Of a stretch of 64,000 nucleotides of DNA, positions 44,801-54,873 are shown one piece after another. The stretch spans positions 248,001 through 312,000 of the forward strand of contig NZ_PNCJ01000005.1 in assembly GCF_005887115.1 (NCBI RefSeq), written 5' to 3'. Position numbers and translations under genes: made by a program. The stretch is from Pseudoalteromonas rubra. GTDB taxonomy: Bacteria > Pseudomonadota > Gammaproteobacteria > Enterobacterales > Alteromonadaceae. Under the pieces are notes generated by a model. That model saw nothing but the letters and a program-made list of their open reading frames with translations, made no database searches and was not told the DNA's origin. Positions within the stretch are counted from its first letter, which is position 1, and each line of letters starts with the position of its first letter.

Positions 44801-45748
44801 TTATTTTTTCAAAGACAATGTCCCTTTAACTCGCTTGCGTGGATTAGCACCCGCACGGCTTTTTGGCTTTTCAGAACGTGCTGCTTTTTCAGGTCGATTT
44901 TTGCTTGGGCCATGATGCTTTTTAGCCTGACCTGATGCACTCCTGGTACTTTTTGGTGACGACTCATGACGACTATGGTCTGACCTCGCCGGTTGTCGTG
45001 CAACACGCTTTTGTTCATCCACGGATGCTTCTTCCGTTTTCGATGACCCTTCGATTGAGGCATTGATCTCAGCCATTTCCGATTCACTGAGGTGACGCCA
45101 CTGCCCCGGGCGCAGTCCATTCAAATTGACATTCATGATGCGCACACGTTTAAGCGTTTGTACCTCATAGTCAAAGTATTCGCACATGCGTCGTATTTGG
45201 CGATTAAGCCCCTGTGTCAAGATTATGGTGAACTGCTTCGCAGACGTTTTCTTAACAAAACACTTTTTAGTCACAGTGCCAAGAATTGGCACACCTGAAC
45301 GCATGCCACGAATAAACTCATCAGTAACAGGCTTGTCGACCGTCACCACGTACTCTTTTTCATGGTTATTGCCAGCTCGAAGGATTTTGTTGACGATATC
45401 GCCTTCGTTGGTCAAAAAGATCAAGCCCTCAGAAGGCCTGTCCAATCGGCCTATGGGGAAGATACGCTCAGGGTACTGGATTGCACTGACAATATTACTT
45501 TTTATTTTACGCTCTGTTGTACAGGTTACACCCACTGGCTTGTTATAAGCGATATACACCCGCTTTGGCTTAGATTTTAGCGGTTTATTATCAATCAATA
45601 TGGTGTCTGCATCACCGACCTTGAGTCCCATTTCGGCGACCTGGCCATTTACTGATACCCGACCGTCGCTGATCAGCGAATCCGCTTCTCTGCGGCTACA
45701 AAACCCAGTTTCACTGATGTATTTATTCAATCGCTTAAGTTCATTCAT
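44801..45748 (-). CDS. rluF: 23S rRNA/tRNA pseudouridine synthase RluF
   Basis: RluF converts U2604 of 23S rRNA to pseudouridine in E. coli. The protein of 315 residues has an S4 RNA-binding domain ([20 protein letters not shown]) followed by the catalytic domain with [14 protein letters not shown], whose Asp is the nucleophile, and [11 protein letters not shown]. The last 85 or so residues are a low-complexity Arg/Lys/Ser tail, longer than in E. coli. I choose ATG 45748 (MNELKRL); a frame from 45784 adds a non-homologous start. RluB and RluE are possible relatives, but the core motifs fit RluF best. Confidence 0.9.
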   Translation of the reverse strand: MNELKRLNKYISETGFCSRREADSLISDGRVSVNGQVAEMGLKVGDADTILIDNKPLKSKPKRVYIAYNKPVGVTCTTERKIKSNIVSAIQYPERIFPIGRLDRPSEGLIFLTNEGDIVNKILRAGNNHEKEYVVTVDKPVTDEFIRGMRSGVPILGTVTKKCFVKKTSAKQFTIILTQGLNRQIRRMCEYFDYEVQTLKRVRIMNVNLNGLRPGQWRHLSESEMAEINASIEGSSKTEEASVDEQKRVARQPARSDHSRHESSPKSTRSASGQAKKHHGPSKNRPEKAARSEKPKSRAGANPRKRVKGTLSLKK

Positions 45749-45898
45749 AAAGAAGCTGTTATCTTTTCTTGTACATAGAGGCAATACTCACCTTACGACC
45801 AGGTGAGTTACAGGAAGCGCATGGTAACAAACTTTACCAGCCAGTAGAAATGTTTCGTTATCAATGTACACCCAAAGGATACAGGCGCTTAGAAACTG

Positions 45899-47005
45899 TT
45901 ACTCAGATATCAAACCGGAGGCCAAGTCTCGTGCCAGAAATGCAGGAGAGACCAAATATTGCGCCTGATTGTTTTTTAGTAAACTGAACTTGCTAAAATC
46001 AACATCTGACCAGTCTGATTTATCAGCCAACCAAATATAGCGATGCACATTATGCTTATTAATGACAACCAAAGGGTACGTAATTGACTGGTGCTCTTGC
46101 CAGTATTTATGACCGTGAAATCTATCGTACAAGGACAAAATGGCAAGACCGCCCATAATAAAATGCCCACCAACGGAGGCCTGTAACTCACCTTTTTCGA
46201 TCAGTCCAAGTGTATCATTGAGCCAGTCAAAGCCGCCAATTGCAACAAACCTGCCTTTGTCGCCTCCTTGCTGCTTGACCGCGCTAAGTGCCCCCATGGC
46301 CATTAAATCAGACGCACTCCAAATAATATTTGTATCAGGATAGCGCTTGAGTAGTCGTTGAGTCTTTTCCATTGCCTGAGTCTTCGACCAACTAGCATAG
46401 ATAGATTGCTGTAGCGCGACCCCCTGACTTCCGAAATACGACTGTGCCCCCTGATTGCGAGCATCTGATTCGCTGCCATAGTGACCATTAATTGCAAACG
46501 CCAGAGGTTTAACATCGCTGTTTTTCTCTCGCAGAGACTCTGTCAATGCCTTTGCCAGGTCGGCCCCGGCACGAAAATTATTAAAGTAAATTTCTCCCAG
46601 CCAGTTTTTATACCTTTGTCCGGGTTTACCTATTTCTGTCTGTTCAGGTCCACTAATGGTTTGTTCCAGGGTCAGATATTGAACCCCATATTTTTCCAAC
46701 AGATCCAGGTGCTGTTCTGCGTTGCCCGGATATAGCATCAGTACAACGAAGTCGGGGGTGGCACGATATTCCAGATACTTTTGTAGCTCGGCGAGCTGAA
46801 TATAGCGACTTCCGTCACCATATATCACATCGAGTTTAACATTGAGCTGTTTACTGGCGGCCTGTGCAATAGATTCAACTTTCTGCCAAAAAGGCTCACC
46901 GGATATAGAAGGATTAACCAACAGGACTGAAAAGTCCGCCTTTGCAAAGCTCAAATGAGATGACAAGCACAGAAATAGCCAGAAAATACACTGCATAAAC
47001 TTCAC
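45899..47005 (-). CDS. Periplasmic sugar-binding-like protein, no transporter
   Basis: A 368-residue protein with a signal peptide ending near SFA (about residue 21). The fold resembles the periplasmic-binding family I, as in ribose or LacI-type ligands: FSVLLVNPSISGEPFW, NIIWSASDLMAMGALSAVKQ and VAIGGFDWLNDTLG. No ABC ATPase or permease lies beside it, so it may be a sensor protein for a membrane or chemotaxis partner. It follows the DUF418 gene by 21 bases on the same strand, completing a three-gene operon headed by EAL-HDOD. Ligand is unknown. Confidence 0.85.
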   Translation of the reverse strand: MKFMQCIFWLFLCLSSHLSFAKADFSVLLVNPSISGEPFWQKVESIAQAASKQLNVKLDVIYGDGSRYIQLAELQKYLEYRATPDFVVLMLYPGNAEQHLDLLEKYGVQYLTLEQTISGPEQTEIGKPGQRYKNWLGEIYFNNFRAGADLAKALTESLREKNSDVKPLAFAINGHYGSESDARNQGAQSYFGSQGVALQQSIYASWSKTQAMEKTQRLLKRYPDTNIIWSASDLMAMGALSAVKQQGGDKGRFVAIGGFDWLNDTLGLIEKGELQASVGGHFIMGGLAILSLYDRFHGHKYWQEHQSITYPLVVINKHNVHRYIWLADKSDWSDVDFSKFSLLKNNQAQYLVSPAFLARDLASGLISE

Positions 47006-47026
47006 GATAAACTGCCTTTTTTTGTA

Positions 47027-48127
47027 TCACGCACGGCCCAGATACCCTACGCAACGCTTCAATATGTACTCTGCTGGGCCGAGCTTTTCAGCCCTATTAA
47101 GTAGTATAGCTAAAATCACTTGCCCCAGCGTAAGGATCAGGAAAAACAAAAAGTAATCGATACGGGTAAACGAGAGTCGGCTGTCCGGAAAAACGAAATG
47201 AAAAAAGCCAATTCCGATTACCGTTTGGGTTAAGTAAAGCGTCAAAGAATAACGCCCCACTATCGCCAGCACGCCGCTCAACGTGGGGATGTTTTTATAT
47301 ATAGCTTGAATCAAAACTAAATAACATAGTGCCATAGGGATGGCTGCAAGCCAGTTTACTGTTTCGAGCACCTGCCCCATGACCGACTCTTTCACAAGCC
47401 AAAGGAGCAACGAGACACAAAAACTGGCCCACCATGCCGCCCATAGCCACTTCCGAGCAAGTAATATTTTCTGTGTAAACCATCCGCGTTCATACAGCTC
47501 CATACCCAGCAACATTAATCCGAGGGTATTCCATAAAGTGGCAATGGGAATGAGTAAAATCATCATGGTGAAGTTGCCCATATTCTGGCTCAGCAACTCG
47601 TTGTAGGTCAGCGGCAAGGTATTTATCATAATGGCATACTCTAAGCTTGCACGATCTATCGCGGGTTCGCGCACAAGATAACTGAGCATAACCAATAACC
47701 CCACTGGCAAAACGGTCAGTAAGCCAGCTGCAAACAGTCTATGTTTTGAGTCTAACCACATCAGAGCCAGCAATCCTGACAACGCGTAGTTTAGCAAAAT
47801 GTCTCCGGGCCATAGCAAGTACCCATGCACGATACCAAACACAGCGAGCACGCATAGCCTGGTTTTGATATGGAAAAGGCAATCAGCGCTCTGCTCATAT
47901 CTTTTAAACTGGATAATTAAAGCAGCACCAAACACCAGGCAAAACAAGGTTCTAAATCGCCCATCAGCCAATACAGTTGTCACAAAAGACAACCCAAGTT
48001 CAAATAGGTCTGTGTCGACAGGAGGAATATAGCCGTACTCAACATTGGCCATAAAAAACAGGTTGGTCAGACTCAAACCAAGTAAGGCAAACCCCCTTAC
48101 ACTGTCAATAAATGAGTTTCTTGACAT
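47027..48127 (-). CDS. DUF418 family membrane protein
   Basis: A 366-residue inner-membrane protein with about ten hydrophobic helices. The start SFIDSVRGFALLGLSLTN and the C-terminal region LILTLGQVILAILLNRAEKL GPAEYILKRC (read as two adjoining pieces) match DUF418, related to acyltransferase-type membrane proteins such as YeiB. No substrate is established. Its ATG overlaps the stop of the EAL-HDOD gene by one base (TAATG), so the two are co-translated. The binding-protein gene follows after 21 bases. Confidence 0.88.
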   Translation of the reverse strand: MSRNSFIDSVRGFALLGLSLTNLFFMANVEYGYIPPVDTDLFELGLSFVTTVLADGRFRTLFCLVFGAALIIQFKRYEQSADCLFHIKTRLCVLAVFGIVHGYLLWPGDILLNYALSGLLALMWLDSKHRLFAAGLLTVLPVGLLVMLSYLVREPAIDRASLEYAIMINTLPLTYNELLSQNMGNFTMMILLIPIATLWNTLGLMLLGMELYERGWFTQKILLARKWLWAAWWASFCVSLLLWLVKESVMGQVLETVNWLAAIPMALCYLVLIQAIYKNIPTLSGVLAIVGRYSLTLYLTQTVIGIGFFHFVFPDSRLSFTRIDYFLFFLILTLGQVILAILLNRAEKLGPAEYILKRCVGYLGRA

Positions 48128-49344
48128 TAATACACATGATCACGATACATATCAGCCCAAGTAACAGCCGACGCATGGAACTCGGGTAAGCTTTCGTCTG
48201 GCATATTGAGTAATGCACAGGCTTCTTGTAATGCCCACCAGCTGCCACTCTCATAGGCTTTCACGACATTCAAAATGTAATACAACGTGTTTGATTTACC
48301 TAACAGCGCGTCGTGTATTATTTCTGGAAATGGCAAACGTCCCACCAACAACTCCATTGGCTTATCTAAAATTGCATCAAGCAATGAAAACAGCCCCGTC
48401 AGAAAACTCATACTTGCAATGCCAGGGGCGATCTGCTGGGCAATCAGCTCACAAAAGCGTGAACGAACAATACTCAGACGGGTCAGCTCGGTTGGCTTGT
48501 TCGTTGCTACATGTGCCGTCATGATAAGATTTACAAACTTGAGCACACGCTCATTACCAAGGTAAACAAGCGCCTGTTTCAGGGATTCGATGCGGCTTTT
48601 TATCGGAAAGACACCAGAATTTATCAGACGTAGCAGCTTGTAGGCCAATGCTGTATCCTGGGCGAATAGCTCGGAGATCCGCCCCAAATTCATATGAGGT
48701 TTCAGCACTTCGGCATAAATCAACATGACTATGGCATAATTAATTTCGATGTCCTGCTGGGATATCATGGTTGGTTTTGCAAAAAAGTAACCCTGGAAAA
48801 ATGTAAAGCCCATCTTTTTCGCTTGCACGAACTCTTCTTCAGTCTCGACTTTTTCGGCGAGTAGCTTGAGGTTTTTGCGCTGCTTTAGTTGCTCTACCAG
48901 TGGGGCTATCGTCTCCAGCGGACTTTCAACTAAATCAAACTTAATAAGTCTGACCAGCTTAAGAAAAGGCTCCCAGTCTTTAGAGTAGGTGAAGTCATCC
49001 AGCGCCAAACGATAATTATTATGAAACAGTTGTCTCACTCTTTCATAATTATCCTTCGTTGGAGGAATGGTTTCGAGTAGCTCGAGGATTACGTCACTGC
49101 TTGGTAAGAAATGTGCAAGCTCCTGATTCAGTGACTCTTCACCGATATTAATAAGCGCCTTCTTTCCCGACGTCAGATAACGGGTTCCCAAATTAAGCTG
49201 GTTGTCCATAATCAGCCTGGCTGTCGCGGCATCATCAGCAATGTTGGGGAAGCAATTTTGTTTACCATCACGAAACAGCAATTCATACGCAACCACCTGC
49301 TTCTTTCGATTAAAGATGGCCTGCCTTGCCACAAACACTTTCAA
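48127..49344 (-). CDS. EAL-HDOD signalling protein
   Basis: A 405-residue soluble protein with an N-terminal EAL domain (about 1-200) and C-terminal HDOD domain (about 205-385), the YuxH/CdgJ layout. EAL is altered: YELLFRD for EAL, LINIGEES for the Asn motif, VILELLET, LALDDFTYSKDW lacking the GTG of loop 6, AEKVETEEEF and FFQGYFF. Several metal ligands remain, but loop 6 is degenerate, so activity is doubtful. The HDOD domain has RLINSGVFPIKSRIESLKQA and LVYLGNERVLKF. It heads a coupled operon with DUF418 and the binding protein. Confidence 0.9.
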   Translation of the reverse strand: MKVFVARQAIFNRKKQVVAYELLFRDGKQNCFPNIADDAATARLIMDNQLNLGTRYLTSGKKALINIGEESLNQELAHFLPSSDVILELLETIPPTKDNYERVRQLFHNNYRLALDDFTYSKDWEPFLKLVRLIKFDLVESPLETIAPLVEQLKQRKNLKLLAEKVETEEEFVQAKKMGFTFFQGYFFAKPTMISQQDIEINYAIVMLIYAEVLKPHMNLGRISELFAQDTALAYKLLRLINSGVFPIKSRIESLKQALVYLGNERVLKFVNLIMTAHVATNKPTELTRLSIVRSRFCELIAQQIAPGIASMSFLTGLFSLLDAILDKPMELLVGRLPFPEIIHDALLGKSNTLYYILNVVKAYESGSWWALQEACALLNMPDESLPEFHASAVTWADMYRDHVY

Positions 49345-49488
49345 ATCATTGCTCCCAGCTATCTACTGCTCAAATTAATAGCACTTTTGTTTTATTAGTT
49401 TGTTCTATTGGGGAATATTTTAACCCCATTTCATTAGAAAAAAAATCAAACTAAAACATTAATGTATTAGAATAGTCGATAGCTGAGT

Positions 49489-49508
49489 GAGCAGGCAAAC
49501 GCCTACTC
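49489..49508 (-). terminator. Hairpin at the end of glgA
   Basis: On the minus strand GAGTAGGC, loop GTTT, GCCTGCTC form an 8-bp stem with one wobble, containing the glgA stop codon. No T run follows. It may slow or terminate transcription at the end of the glycogen operon; evidence is modest. Confidence 0.4.
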
Positions 49509-51044
49509 ATACAATTTCTCTATATATTGGCTTGCAATCGTATCCCAGCTGAAGCGTTGTGCCCCTGCATTTGCTTTGATCTCAAGGTATTTCTGTGGGT
49601 CATCTCTGTGTACATCAAGCGCTTGCCCTAAGCGCTCCAATAACAGCTCTGCTTGCTGCGACAAATTATCGCCACCGAACAAAAACCCTGTTTCATCATG
49701 TATTATGGTGTCTTTCAAACCACCAACCTGATGTGCCAGACAGGGCTGTCCAGAACGCATGGCTAACATTTGACTAATGCCGCATGGTTCAAATGAGCTG
49801 GGCATCAGAAACAAATCGCCTAACGCATATAGGTGATCGCCCAAAGCTTGCCCATATCCTTGCAAGTAAAGCACATTCTCATTACGTGCCATCACCTGAG
49901 TAAATAGGAACTCCAGATGGGGGTCACCTGAACCCAAAATAACCAGTACACCACCATACTCGTTAATCAAAGCTGCAATATGATCGAGAATGAGCCGTCC
50001 ATCTTTTGGCTGCCTCAGCAGCAAAGCTTTCTGATCTGTCAGGCGGCCAACACTGGTAATAAGCGGACGGCGAAATACGCAGTGCTGACGCCACTGAATG
50101 ACTCTTTGGTGAGCAATATAATGAGCCGGTTTAAGCGTACTTTCGTTTGCCATCCACACAAACAGTGCCTGCTCAGCCAAATCACAATATTGATGTAAAG
50201 AGATATCATTTGCTTTTTCAGGTTGAGTGTTATAAGCACACCCATTCAGAATCCCTTCGAGCCTTCCTGCTCGAGCCGCTGCTTGCATATCATGCTCCAA
50301 CCCCTCACCGCCGAAGAAGCCTCTTTCATGATCACTACTAAGCTGCACCTCCTGACAATAGGTAGGCGAAACCAAATGGACTTTGTCAGAGAGACTAATC
50401 GCAGCTCGCATCGGATTAAAACAGTGAGGGTGCACATGATCACAAATCTGGCTGCCATCATAACTTAACGTGGGGAACCAGGATTCGAGGCTGGAATCAT
50501 CATGCTTAAAGGGACGGATCCCCTGTAGAGCCAGGTTATGTACTGTGTAAACCGTTTTAATTTGTTTCAGATTTACAAACCGCGGACTAAACGCCTTAAG
50601 TACCGCAACAACTGCTGCGTGCCAGTCATGTAAATGGAGTACATCGACAGTACCAATCATCGAGTGCTCAAGCAGCTCACTTACCGCAGCGCAAAACAGC
50701 GCAAACTTATTGGCATCTGTCGCGAACGGCTGATCACCATCATTACAATAAATGGCGCCATTATGCTGTGAGAACAAGGAATGCGAAACAACATATTGGT
50801 CCACACCAGCGTCACTGGCAACCCGCCATAAAGTGGCAGTCTCCAGGTGCTGTTTAAAGGGCACTGCGATGTCTGCAACAAACGAGCGGTTTAATGCATA
50901 CTGACCGTAATCAGGCACAATAACGGAACAACGCACTTGCTGTGTTGCCAATGCATAAGGAATGTCGCGGATCACATCCGCAACTCCCCCTACTTTACAA
51001 TTAGGCAGACGGTCGTTCTCCGCTGCCACCATAACTACGTGCAT
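49503..51044 (-). CDS. glgA: Glycogen synthase
   Basis: GlgA adds glucose from ADP-glucose to the growing glycogen chain. The 513-residue GT5 enzyme starts MHVVMVAAENDRLPNCKVGG, the KxGG motif that binds ADP, followed by VADVIRDIP in place of the more usual LADVVG. The glucose-site motif EPCGISQMLAMRSGQPCLAH, then QVGGLKD, is present near residue 415. Length is slightly above typical (about 480). Thirteen bases separate it from glgC upstream. It is the last gene of the glycogen operon. Confidence 0.94.
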   Translation of the reverse strand: MHVVMVAAENDRLPNCKVGGVADVIRDIPYALATQQVRCSVIVPDYGQYALNRSFVADIAVPFKQHLETATLWRVASDAGVDQYVVSHSLFSQHNGAIYCNDGDQPFATDANKFALFCAAVSELLEHSMIGTVDVLHLHDWHAAVVAVLKAFSPRFVNLKQIKTVYTVHNLALQGIRPFKHDDSSLESWFPTLSYDGSQICDHVHPHCFNPMRAAISLSDKVHLVSPTYCQEVQLSSDHERGFFGGEGLEHDMQAAARAGRLEGILNGCAYNTQPEKANDISLHQYCDLAEQALFVWMANESTLKPAHYIAHQRVIQWRQHCVFRRPLITSVGRLTDQKALLLRQPKDGRLILDHIAALINEYGGVLVILGSGDPHLEFLFTQVMARNENVLYLQGYGQALGDHLYALGDLFLMPSSFEPCGISQMLAMRSGQPCLAHQVGGLKDTIIHDETGFLFGGDNLSQQAELLLERLGQALDVHRDDPQKYLEIKANAGAQRFSWDTIASQYIEKLYE

Positions 51045-51056
51045 GCTTATCCTTTT

Positions 51057-52358
51057 TTATGCTGTTTCCTGGGCTTGCCCTGCTAACAGCCGCTGTTGTT
51101 TTTCTAATGCAGTAAGCATATCACGAGTGACCAACACGATGCCTTTTTTAGAAACTCTGAAACCGTTTCTTTCGTCTTGTGCTTTGTCATACCCAATTTC
51201 CATCCCCTCGGGGATATGACAGCTCCGATCAATAATCGCATTTTTTATACGACAGCCTCGCTCTATCACCACTCCGGGTAACACAACCGCGCCTTCAATC
51301 TCACAGTATGAATGAACATGGACATTTGAAAACAACAAAGATTTGCGCACTCGCGAGCCTGAAATAATACAGCCGCCAGATACGGTAGAATCGACCGCCA
51401 TGCCACGGCGCTCATCATCGTCAAATATGAATTTTGCCGGTGGTAGCTGCTCTTGATAGGTCCAGATTGGCCAGCTCGGATCGTACAGATCGAGTTGAGG
51501 TTGAGGTGAAACCAATTCCATATTGGCCTCCCAAAACGAGTCGATTGTCCCTACATCGCGCCAATAAGGCTGCCCAGGGTGACTGGGATCCCGAAATGGA
51601 AACGCAAACACATTATGCTCTTCAATGATTGCGGGGATGATATCATGCCCAAAATCACGACCAGACCCTTCACGCTCAGCATCTTCTTTTAGCTGCTCAA
51701 AAAGAAACTCTGTATTAAAGACATAGTTCCCCATTGACGCAAGACATAAACCGGGTTTACCCGGGATTTCACTGGGCTCAGGTGGTTTTTCATCAAAGCG
51801 CCTGACCCGCTTGTTTTCATCTACGGTCATCACACCAAATGTATTTGCAGCATCTTCACAAGGCACTTCGATACAACACACCGTCATGTCCGCACCGGTT
51901 TCCACGTGTTTAGCAAGCAACGCACCATAGTCCATGCGGTAAACATGGTCTCCGGACAAAATCATTACATACTTAGGTAGTTCATGACGAATAATATCCA
52001 TATTCTGGAACACGGCATCTGCCGTGCCGCAGTACCACTCATCGCCATAACGCTGAGACGCTGGCAATATTTCCACCGACTCTCCAAGCTCTTTCTTAAA
52101 ATGACCCCAGGCACGATTAACATGCCTGATCAAAGAATGAGATTTGTACTGCGTAGCGATGCCGACTCGGCGGATACCCGAGTTAATACAATTTGATAAC
52201 GGAAAGTCTATTATTCTGTGTTTGCCTCCAAAATACACTGCGGGCTTAGCTCTCCAGTCGGTCAGCTCGTGCAGCCTGCTACCACGACCACCTGCCAGTA
52301 TCAGTGCATACGTTTCTCTGGTCAGGTTACTAATATATCGGTTTGCATAACTGGGCAT
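51057..52358 (-). CDS. glgC: Glucose-1-phosphate adenylyltransferase
   Basis: GlgC makes ADP-glucose from ATP and glucose 1-phosphate, the regulated step of bacterial glycogen synthesis. The 433-residue protein has [40 protein letters not shown], the catalytic Asp in [12 protein letters not shown] and [10 protein letters not shown]. The left-handed beta-helix follows, with [19 protein letters not shown]. Length matches E. coli GlgC (431). It lies between glgP (gap 31) and glgA (gap 12). Confidence 0.97.
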   Translation of the reverse strand: MPSYANRYISNLTRETYALILAGGRGSRLHELTDWRAKPAVYFGGKHRIIDFPLSNCINSGIRRVGIATQYKSHSLIRHVNRAWGHFKKELGESVEILPASQRYGDEWYCGTADAVFQNMDIIRHELPKYVMILSGDHVYRMDYGALLAKHVETGADMTVCCIEVPCEDAANTFGVMTVDENKRVRRFDEKPPEPSEIPGKPGLCLASMGNYVFNTEFLFEQLKEDAEREGSGRDFGHDIIPAIIEEHNVFAFPFRDPSHPGQPYWRDVGTIDSFWEANMELVSPQPQLDLYDPSWPIWTYQEQLPPAKFIFDDDERRGMAVDSTVSGGCIISGSRVRKSLLFSNVHVHSYCEIEGAVVLPGVVIERGCRIKNAIIDRSCHIPEGMEIGYDKAQDERNGFRVSKKGIVLVTRDMLTALEKQQRLLAGQAQETA

Positions 52359-52389
52359 TCATTATCTCCATTAAAAGTCTATCTACGAT

Positions 52390-54873
52390 CTACTGCATTG
52401 GGGTTAAGCGCCAAATATCGTCACAATATTGTTGAATAGTTCGATCGCTAGAAAAGCTGCCACTAGCGGCCGTATTAAGTATGCTCATTCGCAGCCACTG
52501 CGATTGGTCCTGATAGGTTTCAGCGGCACGTTGCTGAGCTTCAAGATAGCTATCAAAATCGTGCGCGATCAGCCAGGGATCGTGGGGACTGCGGATTGAG
52601 GCAATGATGTCGTTAAAAATACCAGGCTCAAACAGGTTAAAATGACCGCTTTCAAGCAAAGTCATCGTATTACTTAAAGCCTGGCTGGACTGAATTATGG
52701 CATTAGGGTCATAGTGCTGACGGACCTCGTCTGCCTGCTGAGCAGTGGCACCAAATAGAAAGAAATTATCCGCCCCTACCTGCTCTCTGATTTCAATGTT
52801 TGCACCATCCAAAGTGCCGATGGTCAGTGCGCCGTTCATCATGAACTTCATATTGCCGGTTCCCGATGCTTCCTTCCCTGCCGTTGATATTTGTTCTGAC
52901 AGATCGGTTGCTGCACAAATTGTCTCCATCGCTGTGACATTATAATTTGGGAAGAACGCTACTCTTAACAATGAATTTGCCTGTTCGTCTTTATTAACGA
53001 CATTAGCGACATTATTAATGAGCTTAATCACTTGTTTGGCCATGGCGTAACCGGGGGCTGCCTTTCCGCCGAAAAGCACGCAGCGTGGTACCATATTTTG
53101 CGTATCACCGCGACGAATGCGGTCGTACAAAGAAATGACGTGCAATATGTTCAATAGCTGACGCTTGTATTCGTGGATCCGTTTAACCTGCACATCGAAC
53201 ATCATCTTGGCATCAAACTCAACGCCGCATCGCGCTTTTACAAGTTGTGCTAACTTACGCTTATTACCTTCCTTAACGGACTGCCACTGCGCCTGAAAAG
53301 CCTTATCATCGTAATAACGTCGCAAAGTCTTTATTTCGGAAAAATCAGCTTGCCATTGCGCTCCAATTTTACTGGTAATCAGTTTAGCCAGCGCCGGATT
53401 GCAATACGCCAACCAGCGTCTGGGTGTTACGCCATTTGTTTTATTGTTAAATTTAGCAGGCCAAAGTTGGTAGAAGTCATGAAAGAGTCCGGATTTGAGT
53501 AACTCAGTATGCAGTGCAGCAACACCGTTTACCGAATAACTACCCACAATAGCTAAATAAGCCATACGGATCTGAGGAGAGTCGCCCTCTTCTATCAAAG
53601 ATAATGCACGCTGTTTTTCCATGTCCCCCGGCCACATAAGTGCCACTTCAGATAAGAAACGCGCATTAATTTCATAAATAATCTCAAGTAACCTGGGTAG
53701 CAGACGTGAAAACAAGGAAACCGACCACTTTTCGAGCGCCTCAGGCAACAATGTATGGTTAGTGTACGCCATAGTCGAGGTGGTGATCGACCAGGCAACC
53801 TCCCACTCCAGTTCATGTTCGTCCACCAGCAGACGCATCAGCTCAGCCACTGCGATACTTGGGTGTGTGTCGTTAAGCTGGAAAACATGCAAATCGGCAA
53901 ATTCACTGAAATCATCTCCATGTTGTTCTACCCATTGATGCAGTATGTCCTGCAAACTGGCACTGGAAAGGAAGTATTGCTGCCGAAGCCTGAGCTCTTT
54001 CCCATTTTCGCTACTGTCGTTTGGATATAGCACCATAGTGATCTGCTCTGCCAAATTCTTTTTAGCAACCGCTTCAGAGTAACTTCCGGCATTAAACTCT
54101 TTTAGGTTAAACTCATCCGTAGCCTCTGATTTCCAGAGTCTCAGTGTGTTCACAACCCCATTTCGATATCCGGGGATCGGTACATCGTAAGGCACCGCCA
54201 GTACATCCTGAGTGTTCACCCAGATGCGATGAGAGCGACCTTGCTTATCCTGATGGGCCTCAACATGGCCAAAAAACTTAATTACTCGGGATTGCTCCGG
54301 TGCGGGCATTTCCCAGGGATGACCTTCTCGTAGCCAGTTGTCCGGATGCTCAACCTGGAACCCGTGATCCAGCGACTGATTGAACATGCCATACTCGTAA
54401 CGGATCCCATAACCAATCACGGGTAATGCAAGCGTTGCACAGCTATCCAAAAAACACGCAGCCAGACGACCCAGACCTCCGTTCCCGAGACCAGCATCGT
54501 GCTCGGCCTGTTCCACGGATTCAAATTCAGTGCAGTATTCCTTGAGTGCATCACGAGTTTGCTTCTCCAGATCAAGACTGAGTACTGCGTTACCTAATGC
54601 TCGCCCCATCAAAAACTCCAGCGACAAATAGGCTGCTCGCTTACATTTATTGTCTGCCAGGTATTGATTGGTTGCTCTGCACCTGGCTACCAGTCGATCT
54701 CTGACTGTCAGCGCCAGTGCCTGAAATAAATAGTGTTTTGAATCTCCAACTTTGTCGCGCCCCAGGGTATAGTAAAAGTGTCGCATCAGATCATCCGCAA
54801 GCGTACTTTCGTCCAGCTTTGGGGCTTCCTGCCAATGCTTTACAACACACACATTTGACGTTTTCTTAGTCAT
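52390..54873 (-). CDS. glgP: Glycogen phosphorylase
   Basis: GlgP releases glucose 1-phosphate from glycogen ends. The 827-residue GT35 enzyme carries the PLP-lysine signature EASGTGNMKFMMNGALTIGT, then LDGANIE. The N-terminal region has DAGLGNGGLGRLAACFLDSC, and FQLNDTHPSIAVAELMRLL is present. I choose ATG 54873 (MTKKTSNVC), overlapping the glgX stop by eight bases and with GAGG nine bases upstream; a start at 54912 lies well within glgX. Length fits E. coli GlgP (815). Confidence 0.96.
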   Translation of the reverse strand: MTKKTSNVCVVKHWQEAPKLDESTLADDLMRHFYYTLGRDKVGDSKHYLFQALALTVRDRLVARCRATNQYLADNKCKRAAYLSLEFLMGRALGNAVLSLDLEKQTRDALKEYCTEFESVEQAEHDAGLGNGGLGRLAACFLDSCATLALPVIGYGIRYEYGMFNQSLDHGFQVEHPDNWLREGHPWEMPAPEQSRVIKFFGHVEAHQDKQGRSHRIWVNTQDVLAVPYDVPIPGYRNGVVNTLRLWKSEATDEFNLKEFNAGSYSEAVAKKNLAEQITMVLYPNDSSENGKELRLRQQYFLSSASLQDILHQWVEQHGDDFSEFADLHVFQLNDTHPSIAVAELMRLLVDEHELEWEVAWSITTSTMAYTNHTLLPEALEKWSVSLFSRLLPRLLEIIYEINARFLSEVALMWPGDMEKQRALSLIEEGDSPQIRMAYLAIVGSYSVNGVAALHTELLKSGLFHDFYQLWPAKFNNKTNGVTPRRWLAYCNPALAKLITSKIGAQWQADFSEIKTLRRYYDDKAFQAQWQSVKEGNKRKLAQLVKARCGVEFDAKMMFDVQVKRIHEYKRQLLNILHVISLYDRIRRGDTQNMVPRCVLFGGKAAPGYAMAKQVIKLINNVANVVNKDEQANSLLRVAFFPNYNVTAMETICAATDLSEQISTAGKEASGTGNMKFMMNGALTIGTLDGANIEIREQVGADNFFLFGATAQQADEVRQHYDPNAIIQSSQALSNTMTLLESGHFNLFEPGIFNDIIASIRSPHDPWLIAHDFDSYLEAQQRAAETYQDQSQWLRMSILNTAASGSFSSDRTIQQYCDDIWRLTPMQ

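Noticed and set aside
45769..45987. 72-codon plus-strand frame between rluF and the binding-protein gene
   Set aside because: It overlaps the 3' end of the binding-protein gene, lacks a ribosome-binding site and has no recognisable family.
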